A stretch of DNA of 64,000 nt from an uncultured Prevotella sp. (GTDB taxonomy: Bacteria; Bacteroidota; Bacteroidia; Bacteroidales; Bacteroidaceae), in assembly GCA_900554695.1 (NCBI GenBank), contig USHV01000005.1, forward strand, positions 38,284 through 102,283, in the 5' to 3' direction. Below the pieces are notes generated by a model. That model saw nothing but the letters and a program-made list of their open reading frames with translations, did no database searches and was not told the DNA's origin. Positions 1-8,607 of this stretch are shown here, piece by piece (positions within the stretch are counted from its first letter, which is position 1; each line of letters opens with the position of its first letter). Both the position numbers and the translations under genes were made by a program.

Positions 1-303
1 AACTGCATACGCCGCGCGGCCGCAAAGCTGGGCACGTTCTGCCTGGAAGGGTGCGAGATATACACCTCGTGCGAGCCCTGCCCCATGTGTCTGGGTGCCA
101 TATACTGGGCGCGCCTTGACAAGATATACTATGCCAACAACCGCAAGGACGCCGCAAAGATAGGGTTCGACGACGATTTCATCTATCAGGAAATACCTCT
201 TGCGCCGTCCGAGCGTCACAAGAAGATGGAGCTGCTGCTTCCCGAGGAGGCCATAAGAGCATTCCGCATGTGGGAAGAAAGCAGCGAGAAGACCGAATAC
301 TGA
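1..303 (+). CDS. Guanine deaminase-like nucleoside deaminase (3' part)
   Basis: The reading frame is open from the first base, so only the last 100 codons are in the window. It belongs to the zinc-dependent cytidine/deoxycytidylate deaminase superfamily. The SCEPCPMC segment supplies the two zinc-binding cysteines (PCxxC). LGAIYWAR and the later GFDDDFIYQEI closely resemble the GuaD group of guanine deaminases, which convert guanine to xanthine in purine salvage, more than the tRNA-editing TadA group. The His-Ala-Glu active-site motif would lie upstream of the window and cannot be checked. The gene converges on the leftward lysO genes, with only 3 bp between the stop codons. Confidence 0.85.
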   Translation, partial: NCIRRAAAKLGTFCLEGCEIYTSCEPCPMCLGAIYWARLDKIYYANNRKDAAKIGFDDDFIYQEIPLAPSERHKKMELLLPEEAIRAFRMWEESSEKTEY

Positions 304-306
304 CCA

Positions 307-909
307 TCAGAGCGTGCAGAAGAACGTCACGAGGAACGGCACGCTGAAGTCGGTCACGAAACCATGAAACACTGACACGACGACATACTCCGGACCCACG
401 CTGCGAGTGATCACCGGCAGCGTGGTGTCCATGGTTGTTGCTCCGCCTACCGATATCGGTGCCAGCTTGCCGAAACGACGGGCAAGAAAAGGCGCGAGGA
501 GCAACGCCGCTAACTCACGGAATATATTTGCAAGAAGAGCCACGGTGCCCAGTTCGGCACCGCGATACTCGGTTATGAATATGCTGGAAAGCGAATAATA
601 GCCCATGCCTGAGCCGACGGCGAGACAGTCGGACAGCTCACGGTGAGGCAGAACCACAGACGAAGCCATGGCGCCGGCAAGCGTACCGGCAATGGTGACG
701 AACGGAAGCAGGGCCAGACGTGGATTGAGTTGTCTGAAGCTGCGGAGCGTCGCGGAGTCGCAACCTATCGACATGCCCACGCTGAACATGAGCGCACACA
801 GCACATAAAAGCTCGTACGGCCATTTATAAAACCATCGGGTATGATGTGAAGCAGTCCACACGCCACGCCGACAGCAAAGAAAGCGGTGATGACAAGACT
901 GCCCTTCAT
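307..909 (-). CDS. LysO-type lysine exporter, C-terminal unit
   Basis: A 200-residue, very hydrophobic inner-membrane protein matching the C-terminal part of the LysO (YbjE, DUF340) family, which exports L-lysine. Visible family features are the glycine-rich GSGMGYYSLSS segment and a run of predicted membrane helices. The start at MKGSLVIT (909) is preferred over an ORF start 26 codons upstream, because it gives an ATGA overlap with the end of the preceding gene, typical of translational coupling. In Enterobacteria LysO is one chain. Here it is split into a short N-terminal and a longer C-terminal protein, an arrangement I know from Bacteroidetes. Substrate is inferred from the family. Confidence 0.8.
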   Translation of the reverse strand: MKGSLVITAFFAVGVACGLLHIIPDGFINGRTSFYVLCALMFSVGMSIGCDSATLRSFRQLNPRLALLPFVTIAGTLAGAMASSVVLPHRELSDCLAVGSGMGYYSLSSIFITEYRGAELGTVALLANIFRELAALLLAPFLARRFGKLAPISVGGATTMDTTLPVITRSVGPEYVVVSVFHGFVTDFSVPFLVTFFCTL

Positions 910-1187
910 TCCGCCTCCCCGCTTTTTCTTCCGCGCAACATGCGCCACATGACCCACGAAAGGAGCACGCTGCCTGCCACGCAGCACACTGCAATCACGA
1001 GCGCGTCGAGACCGAGCGTGAGCACGTTGCCTGTGATGCGGGGATCGGCGCCCACCTCAACACCGAGCATGAAAAGCAACGCCCATATAAGCACTGTCAC
1101 CACACGCGACACCACCGGGCGGCACTTCACGCCGACCATGCGTCCGGCAAGCACCCCGCAGAACATTATCACTATGACCGTAAACAT
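906..1187 (-). CDS. LysO-type lysine exporter, N-terminal unit
   Basis: A 93-residue protein with about three hydrophobic segments, corresponding to the N-terminal part of the LysO/DUF340 family. The segment LLFMLGVEVGADP matches the conserved early motif of the family. Its stop codon overlaps the start of the C-terminal unit (ATGA, 906-909), so the two are almost certainly co-translated and assemble into one transporter. The next gene in the same direction, the hydrolase at 1245, stops 57 bp upstream of this start and may share a transcript. Confidence 0.78.
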   Translation of the reverse strand: MFTVIVIMFCGVLAGRMVGVKCRPVVSRVVTVLIWALLFMLGVEVGADPRITGNVLTLGLDALVIAVCCVAGSVLLSWVMWRMLRGRKSGEAE

Positions 1188-1244
1188 CTGTTTGCGATTT
1201 CCATTTTACAGTAAATCCTTTCTGAACAAAAAACCGTGGCTGAA

Positions 1245-2240
1245 TCATTGTCCGCCGAGACGCTCGAAGAAGACGATGATCTCTTCCCACGTCTTGAACT
1301 CGTCGCTGCCCCATACCACCGTAGTGCCGATGAAGTCGTCGCACTCGTGGTCGGTTATGAGATAGTCGCCATAGAGCACCTGGCGCTGGTTTGCGAACAC
1401 GATGCGGTCGTGTGCCGGAGCACTGAGAAACTTCTCCACCCACGCCACGGACTCAGCCATGCTGCCGCTCTCATTGAACGGTGCCGGAGCAACCACATAA
1501 ACGTCATAGTGCTCCATAAGCATCTCGTAAGCCTTGTGCATGCTTGCTGTGGCGTTATGGTAGCTGTCGGCAAGCGTCGATATGTCTATGAGCACTATCG
1601 GACGCTGACGGCCTTCCTGACGGTCGTCTATGCGGCGGATTACAGGCACAAGATAATGAAGCGACACCTTGTCGGTGAGCCGGTGCTCACCATGAAAATG
1701 TATGGCAGCGGGATAGTGTTCGCGGAACAGGTCGAACGTATGCACGAGCGGATCCTCGTCGCCGAAGAGTCCGGTCACGCGGTCACGCTCCTCCGGAGTG
1801 ATGTCCTCGAAACAGTGGGACGTGGCCTCGGCATACTCCTTCACGAGCGACTTGGTGACGATGAACTCCTGCACGCCGTCGGCCCTCGGGTTCTGGAACG
1901 TCTGCTTACCTATCATTCCGTGCTTCGACATGGTCTCGCCCATCTGGAAAGCCGGGTTCACCAGTATGCGGTCGTAGCCCTTCAGCTGCTCGGCATACAT
2001 GCCTCCCATCGACGTACCGATGATTAGGTCGGGCTTCTCTTCCTCGCACATGGCCCGCAACATGTCCATGGCCTCGGCGGGATGTATAGGTATATCGCGT
2101 GCCACGACGGTGGCCTCAGGCATGAGAGTGCGCAGGAGCGTCACCGTGCCCGATTGCGCCGACGAACCGAAACCGTGGACATACATTATCTTCTTGCCCG
2201 ACATAAGTTCGGGAAACTGTTTCACATACTGATTTTCCAT
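1245..2240 (-). CDS. YqiA-like alpha/beta hydrolase fused to a HAD (5'-nucleotidase-like) domain
   Basis: 331 residues in two parts. Residues 1 to about 200 look like the YqiA/UPF0227 group of small alpha/beta-hydrolases: VHGFGSS near residue 21, and the nucleophile elbow GTSMGG with Ser77. Residues from about 215 (PIVLIDIST) to the end resemble the HAD-type 5'(3')-deoxyribonucleotidases, with YGDYLITDHECDDF in the place of the conserved late acidic motif. The first HAD motif (DxDxx) reads IDIST, so one catalytic aspartate position appears changed and the HAD half may be inactive or regulatory. There is no signal peptide, so the protein is probably cytoplasmic. Substrate unknown. Confidence 0.7.
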   Translation of the reverse strand: MENQYVKQFPELMSGKKIMYVHGFGSSAQSGTVTLLRTLMPEATVVARDIPIHPAEAMDMLRAMCEEEKPDLIIGTSMGGMYAEQLKGYDRILVNPAFQMGETMSKHGMIGKQTFQNPRADGVQEFIVTKSLVKEYAEATSHCFEDITPEERDRVTGLFGDEDPLVHTFDLFREHYPAAIHFHGEHRLTDKVSLHYLVPVIRRIDDRQEGRQRPIVLIDISTLADSYHNATASMHKAYEMLMEHYDVYVVAPAPFNESGSMAESVAWVEKFLSAPAHDRIVFANQRQVLYGDYLITDHECDDFIGTTVVWGSDEFKTWEEIIVFFERLGGQ

Positions 2241-2804
2241 AACTTTTTCTGTTTTTATGAATTATCCTGCCGGACAACAGAAGCCTCAACGGCTTGCCGG
2301 CGTATCAGTCTGTCAGCCTCACCCAACGGCATGGCTCACCGACCGACACCCGTCTCCGGACCGCTTGCAAAATTACACATTTTATTCGTCTCAAGCATAA
2401 TTTACGTCACACAGATTGCGCCACGGAACATAAAAACAGACGTTATATATTTATGCGGATATACGGACGTCTGTCATTTATAATGATAATGCGTCCGCAA
2501 ACAAGGTCATGACTGATTGCCGATGAGAATGTTTTTATATCCGGCAAAGCACTCGTCTTTCAATAGCTTTATGTGATATGTGAGGCAGCACGGAAACATC
2601 CGGAAAAGCAAGAGCGGCGCAACAGGAAATAAACGGGGATTGGTATTAATAGAAAAACGTGGGATAAATTCAGAAAAAACGTGGATAAATTCAGAAAAAA
2701 CATGGGATAAAATATGAATAAACATTGTTTTCTTATTATAAGATGAAACGATGCAGGCCACTTTCAGATTGAAAGCAGATTTTGATTTTTCGATCCGTGT
2801 TTAC

Positions 2805-3195
2805 GGATATACCCCGAAAAATAAGCGCGTATTTGCGAGCAGACTCTCCTTCGGGCGCAAATACGCGAATTATGAGAGGTTTACATAATACGTTGTATAT
2901 CAACTATTTATGTTTAAAGAGTATTTTATCGTTTTACAATATGCACCATTTCGGCATGCGAAATGGGCCATATTGGAGTGCGATATGGTGCTTTTCAGCC
3001 TCCGAAATGGGCTTTATCGCAAGCTGAAATGGGCAATATCGGAACGTCGGATAGCCTTTTTCGGACTACGTTATAGGGTATATCAAAAGCCGGTATGCCA
3101 CGGAATGGCCTCCGATATGCCCGATTTAACATTCCTTTACATTTCTTTTGCGAAAATATTTTGTCAAAATAAAGTCAAGAAAAATCGTAAGTACG
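2805..3195 (+). repeat. Dispersed ~385-bp repeat, copy R1 (hairpin head plus 22-bp dyad array)
   Basis: Non-coding repeat, also found at 15727-16110 (opposite strand) and 54671-55053. It opens with a perfect inverted repeat: CGCGTATTTGCG at 2826-2837 and its complement at 2856-2867, with an 18-nt loop. From 2946 to 3121 it has eight consecutive units of exactly 22 bp. Each unit is an imperfect dyad; the first is CCATTTCG-N5-CGAAATGG and the second CCATATTG-N5-CGATATGG. It closes with an A+T-rich tail ending GTCAAGAAAAATCGTAAG. Small ORFs cross it but show no coding-type conservation. The rest of 2241-2804 and 3196-3442 shows nothing I can name. Confidence 0.85.
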
Positions 3196-3442
3196 TCACG
3201 AAAATTTTACCCGAAAGCGATGAAATATGGCGTGAGAAAGGACGTGGAAAAGGTGTGCATGTGCTCCTGATGTGATGATTTGTAGGTTTCGGAAATGTCA
3301 GTTTATTATTACATAAGACCAGTGTCGTCATTGTTTATAATGCCCATATATAAGTAAGTTTCTCATTATACTATGGCAGTTTATGGATAAAATCCATTCC
3401 CGACAGGATTTCTACTGAACCGTAAAAACTTCGTTCTTCCGT

Positions 3443-4001
3443 TTGCCATTGCTCTCACCTTTCACTATCTTTGCATAAGATAGGATACGGCTCGGCATAG
3501 ACAATCCTGGTAAAACTTTGTTTTCCCGTCTTGTCTCTGCGCTCACCTTTCACTATCTTTCAATAAGACAGGAGGCGGTTCGGCATAGACAATCCCGGAA
3601 AAACTTTGTTTTCCCGTCTTGTCTCTGCGCTCACCTTTCACTATCTTTCAATAAGACAGGAGGCGGTTCGGCATAGACAATCCTGGTAAAACTTTGTTTT
3701 CCCGTCTTGTCTCTGCGCTCACCTTTCACTATCTTTCAATAAGACAGGAGGCGGTTCGGCATAGACAATCCTGGTAAAACTTTGTTTTCCCGTCTTGTCT
3801 CTGCGCTCACCTTTCACTATCTTTCAATAAGACAGGAGGCGGTTCGGCATAGACAATCCTGGTAAAACTTTGTTTTCCCGTCTTGTCTCTGCGCTCACCT
3901 TTCACTATCTTTCAATAAGACAGGAGGCGGTTCGGCATAGACAATCCCGGAAAAACTTTGTTTTCCCGTCTTGTCTCTGCGCTCACCTTTCACTATCTTT
4001 G
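3443..4001 (+). repeat. 88-bp tandem repeat carrying promoter sequences
   Basis: Six repeats with an exact 88-bp period: the CTCACCTTTCAC word starts at 3454, 3542, 3630, 3718, 3806, 3894 and 3982. Interior units are nearly identical. Each carries the Bacteroidetes promoter layout TTG-N20-TATCTTTN. The first (3443-3473) and last (3971-4001) copies read TATCTTTG, while the five interior copies read TATCTTTC. The -7 box lies in an inverted repeat, CTATCTT-N5-AAGATAG, best preserved in the first copy. A related 88-bp repeat, pointing at its own downstream gene, lies at 33502-33690. Confidence 0.9.
3971..4001 (+). promoter_or_regulatory. Promoter of the ZIP transporter gene (last repeat copy)
   Basis: TTG at 3971-3973, a 20-bp spacer and TATCTTTG at 3994-4001 fit the Bacteroidetes primary sigma factor consensus. 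It is the repeat copy nearest the gene and has the intact -7 box. The leader would be about 85 nt. Confidence 0.7.
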
Positions 4002-4091
4002 CAAATTATATTGTTCAGAAAAACGGTTATTGCATATTGTGACTGCCGTTGAGAATCAAAAATAAAAGTAAAACATAAAAACAAAATAGCA

Positions 4092-4871
4092 ATGGAAGGA
4101 TTGATAATAGCTCTCACACTGCCGCTGCTCGGAACGATGACAGGTGCGGCATTCGTATTTTTCATGAAACATGAGATGCCTTCACTGGTGCAGAAATCGC
4201 TGCTCGGATTTGCTTCGGGAGTGATGGTGGCTGCGTCGGTATGGTCGCTGCTCATTCCGGGTATGGAAATGGGAAGCGGCGAAGGATGGGCAAAGGTGAT
4301 GCCGGTGACCATCGGGTTCCTGTGCGGCATAGCCTTTCTGCTTGCCATCGACTACCTGACGCCTCACCTGCACATAGGCGACAGCAAGCCTGAAGGCCCG
4401 CACAGCGGTCTCTCGCGCACGGCCATGCTCTCGCTGGCTGTCACCATACACAACCTGCCCGAAGGCATGGCGGTGGGTGTAGTGATAGCCGGAGCACTGC
4501 AGGGTGACGCAGGCATATCGGCGGCAGGCGCACTGGCGATGTCGCTCGGAATAGCAATACAGAACATACCCGAGGGTGCCATCATATCGATGCCGCTGCG
4601 TGCGGAAGGCAACAGCCGCAAACGCGCCTTCGCCATAGGTACGCTCAGCGGAGTGGTTGAACCGATAGGGGCGGCAGCCGTGATAGTTCTCGCATCGGCC
4701 GTCGCCCCTGTCATGCCCTATCTGCTTGCGTTTGCAGCAGGCGCCATGATGTATGTCGTCGTGGAAGAGCTCATCCCTGAGTCATCCGAAGGCGAGCACA
4801 GCAACATCGGAACAATAGGTTTCGCCATAGGCTTTGCCCTGATGATGGTGCTCGACGTGGTGCTCGGATGA
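4092..4871 (+). CDS. ZIP-family divalent metal transporter
   Basis: 259 residues with about eight hydrophobic segments, the layout of ZIP (ZupT/GufA-like) transporters that bring Zn2+ and other divalent metals into the cytoplasm. The two signature metal-binding helices are clear: HNLPEG around residue 120 and QNIPEG around residue 156. The acidic EELIPES in the last third is also typical. The gene stands alone between the tandem promoter repeat and the convergent cotH-like gene, whose stop codon is 10 bp away. The repeat array in front suggests unusual expression control, but no metal-dependent operator (Zur or Fur box) was recognised. Confidence 0.9.
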   Translation: MEGLIIALTLPLLGTMTGAAFVFFMKHEMPSLVQKSLLGFASGVMVAASVWSLLIPGMEMGSGEGWAKVMPVTIGFLCGIAFLLAIDYLTPHLHIGDSKPEGPHSGLSRTAMLSLAVTIHNLPEGMAVGVVIAGALQGDAGISAAGALAMSLGIAIQNIPEGAIISMPLRAEGNSRKRAFAIGTLSGVVEPIGAAAVIVLASAVAPVMPYLLAFAAGAMMYVVVEELIPESSEGEHSNIGTIGFAIGFALMMVLDVVLG

Positions 4872-4881
4872 GCACACACGC

Positions 4882-7071
4882 TTATCTCACAATCACCTTG
4901 CGCGCCGTTCCGTCGGAGTAGCGTATGATGTTCAGTCCGCTCTTAGGCTGCGAGAGTTTCACTCCATCGACTGAATAAATACCGACAACAGTACGTTCGC
5001 CTGTCACGGAAGGTCCGGATATTGCCGTTGGAGTCTTCTCCATACGCGAGAACGCGAGCACAGAGAGTGTGGCGTTGTTGCTCTGGGTTATGGTGACAGA
5101 CTTCACCTGCTTGTCGGCATCACAGCTTATGCTCTGCTCGAAGAGGCAGTAATGACAGTCGGTTCCGGGTTCTGAGTTGGATATTGTCATGCATCCGAGC
5201 TGCGTTACGGCCTCATCGCCGACAGGATTTCTCACAGACCAGTCTCTCACGGTGAGCTTCAGAGGCGACGAGCTTGCGCCGTCGGTATAGTTCACCACTA
5301 CTTCTATCTCACTCTGTCCCTTACCACTGGTGGCAAGCATGCACAGTTCGCTTGTGGCAAACGGCTTGTCGAACACAATATCACCTCTCTGTCCGGAGTA
5401 TGTCAGGTACAGAGCGTTGTTGCCGTCGTAAGGAGCCAAATGGTACTCAATGTCGGAGTTGGACACCACAACGCGGTCGTCAGGCAGTCCGCCTTCTTTT
5501 ATCACCGCCTCCGAATAGAACGAGCGGTTGCCGTCTATTGCGCCCGTGGTGCTTGACGAAGCCGGCAGCGCTTCGATAACAACATCACCGTTCCAGCCGC
5601 GTACCACGTCAACAGGAACATAATGTATGGACGGGTCGCGCGGCAACAACTTCTTGTCCATGAATATCACGCGGTTTCTTATCCAGTTTTTCAGATATTC
5701 TATCTCGTCGCCATAGGTCTGACCTACATAATAGTTGGGCCACACCGAACGGCCGATGATGTTCCACGCGCTCTGATTCCGGCCAAGCGCTCCACCCGAT
5801 ATTATTATGTTGGTGAGCGAATCTATCTTCGTCTCGATGGCCTCATCAGAGTATTGGCCGTTGCGATATTGCTGCCAGCGCAGTTTCACATCGTTCATAA
5901 ACGACTTGTCGTGCGTCAGTTTATACCACCAGAACGGCACGAGCTGCGGGTCGCTGTTGCGGGCGTTGAAGTCGTACTGCCACAAGTCGGTGCGCTCGCC
6001 CTGATTATAATTGGCGTTGCCATAGGCGATGTTGAAATCCCAAAGTGACATCTTCCAGCGCGGATCGAGTCCTTCGCGTGCGGCACGTGTCTCACTGTAT
6101 TTATACAGGTTGGTGCTCAGGCGGTAGCCGTCGATGTTGAACGAGAACTCGGTAGAGAGCATATAGTCGATGAACGATGTCACGTCTATATACTTGCGGT
6201 AGCCGCGCTCGGGGTCGGTGTAGTAGTCGGTGCGGAACGAAGCCTCCATATCGTCAATCTGCTTATGCAGTGCCTCGCGTGTGCCGGGCGGCAGTTCGGC
6301 GAAGTCTTCATAGTCGGGAGCGGAGTATTGATAGGTTATCTTGTTGGAGGTTATGTCGTTGCCGTTGCCGTCAACGGGGTGATACTTCGACTGATAGTAC
6401 TCCGGCTCGTCGTCACGGTCTATCTCCACCTGATAGTCTCCGGTCAGATCGCCGTCGTCCTCACCCGGATCGTTGAGGTTGAGACGTTTCTTACCCTTGC
6501 CCACCCGCTCGGACATGATGAACACTCCGTAATATGTTCCGTCGAGAACGACCTCGCAGAACTTTGCGTGTGGCACGAAGTCGAAATACGGACGTCCCAG
6601 TTCGAAGGTGAGCACATCGCGTATCATGCTCTTGTCGGAGAACGGGGCAAGCAGCGCCCAGTCGTTGTCCTTGCCCATGCCCATTATCTTGACCTTCTGT
6701 TTCTCGCCTCCCTCCTCGAGCGGTTTGTCCAGCGGGCGGAACGAGTATGGTTTCTTGTCTGAGTTGTTAAACGACGAGTTGCCGCGATATTTCAGCGCCA
6801 CGTAGCCTTCATAATCCACCTTCTGGTTAGGATAAGCCAGTGTGTCGCCGTAGTTGTACTGGCCTTCGCCGTTGTCGATTATTTTCATCCGTGCCGTGAT
6901 ACGGTCCTCACGCTGTATCATCCGGCCGTTCACATTGATGAAAACTATCGGCATATTGGTCTTGGTCAACCTGACGTAGGCATTGTTTGTGGGCTTGTAA
7001 TTGTCGGCACGCTGTGCTTTCAGACACGCCGCAATCATCATCAATGGCAGCAGTAACAGTAATCTTCTCAT
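4882..7071 (-). CDS. Secreted CotH-like protein kinase with C-terminal sorting-type tail
   Basis: 729 residues. An N-terminal signal peptide (MRRLLLLLPLMMIAACLKAQ) precedes a CotH domain at roughly residues 50-480. Visible CotH features are YRGNSS, GKDNDWALLAPFSDKSMIRD, VLDGTYYGVFIMSERV, and WDFNIAYGN near residue 350, the metal/catalytic aspartate region. CotH of Bacillus is an atypical secreted protein kinase. In Bacteroidetes the role is unknown, and extracellular polysaccharide or protein modification is only a guess. The last ~80 residues end in GVKLSQPKSGLNIIRYSDGT followed by ARKVIVR, similar to the tails of the proteins at 46303 and 49125. This suggests export and attachment by a type IX-like route. 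The cysteine at residue 16 (AACLK) could instead be a weak lipobox. Confidence 0.8.
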   Translation of the reverse strand: MRRLLLLLPLMMIAACLKAQRADNYKPTNNAYVRLTKTNMPIVFINVNGRMIQREDRITARMKIIDNGEGQYNYGDTLAYPNQKVDYEGYVALKYRGNSSFNNSDKKPYSFRPLDKPLEEGGEKQKVKIMGMGKDNDWALLAPFSDKSMIRDVLTFELGRPYFDFVPHAKFCEVVLDGTYYGVFIMSERVGKGKKRLNLNDPGEDDGDLTGDYQVEIDRDDEPEYYQSKYHPVDGNGNDITSNKITYQYSAPDYEDFAELPPGTREALHKQIDDMEASFRTDYYTDPERGYRKYIDVTSFIDYMLSTEFSFNIDGYRLSTNLYKYSETRAAREGLDPRWKMSLWDFNIAYGNANYNQGERTDLWQYDFNARNSDPQLVPFWWYKLTHDKSFMNDVKLRWQQYRNGQYSDEAIETKIDSLTNIIISGGALGRNQSAWNIIGRSVWPNYYVGQTYGDEIEYLKNWIRNRVIFMDKKLLPRDPSIHYVPVDVVRGWNGDVVIEALPASSSTTGAIDGNRSFYSEAVIKEGGLPDDRVVVSNSDIEYHLAPYDGNNALYLTYSGQRGDIVFDKPFATSELCMLATSGKGQSEIEVVVNYTDGASSSPLKLTVRDWSVRNPVGDEAVTQLGCMTISNSEPGTDCHYCLFEQSISCDADKQVKSVTITQSNNATLSVLAFSRMEKTPTAISGPSVTGERTVVGIYSVDGVKLSQPKSGLNIIRYSDGTARKVIVR

Positions 7072-7169
7072 ATAATATGTATTTAATTATTAAGTTTCGG
7101 GAATAAGGCTTTTATATTAAAACAACGGAAACATATTTTCACTTAAAGTCTCTGGCAATGAAAAACATA

Positions 7170-7229
7170 AAAGACAATGCAACGGAGCTTGGTGAACGCC
7201 GGACGCGCACACACCGTTACATTGTCTTT
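7170..7229 (-). terminator. Terminator downstream of kbl
   Basis: Long inverted repeat: AAAGACAATGCAACGG (7170-7185) pairs with CCGTTACATTGTCTTT (about 7213-7229) with one mismatch. It lies 25 bp beyond the kbl stop codon. On the minus strand it is followed by a short T-run. Confidence 0.6.
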
Positions 7230-7253
7230 ATATAAATGAATGAAATAGCTGGA

Positions 7254-8444
7254 TTATTTTATCACATTCAGTTCACGACCCACTTTGACGAATGCCTCAA
7301 CGGCTTTGTCGAGATGGGATTTCTCGTGTCCGGCAGACAACTGTACACGGATGCGGGCCTGTCCTTTCGGAACGACAGGATAGTAGAAGCCTGTCACATA
7401 GATGCCTTCGTCCTGCATACGGGCTGCGAAGTCCTGCGACAGTTTGGCGTCATACAGCATTACGGCGCAGATGGCGCTCTGTGTAGGTTTGATGTCGAAG
7501 CCTGCTGCGAGCATCTTGTCGCGGAAGTATGTCACGTTCTCCATCAGTTTGTCGTGCAGCGCGTTGCTTTCCTTCAGCATCTTGAACATCTCTATGCTTG
7601 CACCGACGATTGAAGGAGCCACAGAGTTGGAGAAGAGATAAGGACGCGAACGCTGGCGCAGCATGTCGATAATCTCCTGACGACCGGTTGTGAATCCGCC
7701 CATCGCACCGCCGAATGCCTTGCCCAGGGTGCCGGTGAAGATATCGATGCGACCATATACGTTGAACAGCTCAGCCACACCATGGCCGGTAGCGCCTACC
7801 ACTCCGGCTGAATGCGACTCATCAACCATGACGAGTGCATCGTACTTCTCTGCCAGATCGCATATCTTGTCCATCGGAGCCACATTGCCGTCCATAGAGA
7901 ACACGCCGTCGGTAGCTATGATACGGTGGCGTTGTGCCTGCGCTTCTTTCAGACAACGCTCAAGGTCTTCCATGTCAGCATTGGCATAACGATAGCGTTT
8001 AGCCTTGCAAAGACGCACTCCGTCGATGATCGACGCATGGTTGAGAGAGTCTGAAATGATGGCATCCTCGTCGGTCAGCAACGACTCGAACAGTCCACCG
8101 TTGGCATCGAAACACGACGCATAAAGGATTGTATCGTCTGTCTTGAAATAATCAGATACGGCTGCCTCAAGCTCCTTGTGCAGGTCCTGAGTACCGCAGA
8201 TGAATCTTACGGACGACATACCGAATCCGTGTGTGTCCATGGCTTGCTTTGCAGCGTTGATGAGACGGCTGTTGTCGGACAATCCCAGATAGTTGTTGGC
8301 GCAGAAGTTCAGCACCTCACCACCATTCTTAACCTCAATATCGGCACGCTGCGGAGTGGTGATCACACGTTCGTCTTTATACAATCCGGCAGCCTTTATA
8401 TCTGCCAATTCCTTTGCAAGGAATTCTTTCATTTTACCATACAT
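7254..8444 (-). CDS. kbl: Glycine C-acetyltransferase (2-amino-3-ketobutyrate CoA ligase)
   Basis: 396 residues, the usual family length. A PLP-dependent alpha-oxoamine synthase that converts 2-amino-3-ketobutyrate and CoA to glycine and acetyl-CoA, the second step of threonine breakdown. Conserved features are CANNYLGLS near residue 50, the VDESHSAGVVG aspartate segment binding the PLP ring, and TGTLGKAFGG, whose lysine should form the Schiff base. It is divergent from the L-threonine 3-dehydrogenase gene at 8608, which makes its substrate. The two start codons are 163 bp apart, so they may share regulation. Confidence 0.95.
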   Translation of the reverse strand: MYGKMKEFLAKELADIKAAGLYKDERVITTPQRADIEVKNGGEVLNFCANNYLGLSDNSRLINAAKQAMDTHGFGMSSVRFICGTQDLHKELEAAVSDYFKTDDTILYASCFDANGGLFESLLTDEDAIISDSLNHASIIDGVRLCKAKRYRYANADMEDLERCLKEAQAQRHRIIATDGVFSMDGNVAPMDKICDLAEKYDALVMVDESHSAGVVGATGHGVAELFNVYGRIDIFTGTLGKAFGGAMGGFTTGRQEIIDMLRQRSRPYLFSNSVAPSIVGASIEMFKMLKESNALHDKLMENVTYFRDKMLAAGFDIKPTQSAICAVMLYDAKLSQDFAARMQDEGIYVTGFYYPVVPKGQARIRVQLSAGHEKSHLDKAVEAFVKVGRELNVIK

Positions 8445-8607
8445 AGCTTTAAGATTTAATATATTGTTTAAGCACCGTTATAGTGTCATACGGCAAAGGT
8501 CACATTTTTTTTTGTTTTCGGCAAAAAAATAAGCCAAAAAATGTCTTATTACGGCCAAATCTGCATACCTTTGCTAAACGAAAGACCAAACTAAACAAAC
8601 ACTAACA

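Noticed and set aside
643..1365. 240-codon plus-strand ORF opposite the lysO genes
   Set aside because: It is a shadow of the LysO genes, with low-complexity His/Arg/Thr composition and no domain.
2782..3275. ORFs of 81 and 121 codons across repeat R1, with look-alikes at 15643-16127 and 54695-54889 that share peptide words such as SFYNMHHFGMRN
   Set aside because: The peptide similarity follows from DNA similarity of the repeat. Differences between copies fall freely at first and second codon positions (for example G to S, L to F, T to M in the same short segment), and the 22-bp units shift frame each step. No coding constraint is visible.
3443..4001. Possible CRISPR array (regular repeats)
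   Set aside because: The whole 88-bp unit is repeated without unique spacers and no cas genes are near. It fits a tandem promoter repeat.
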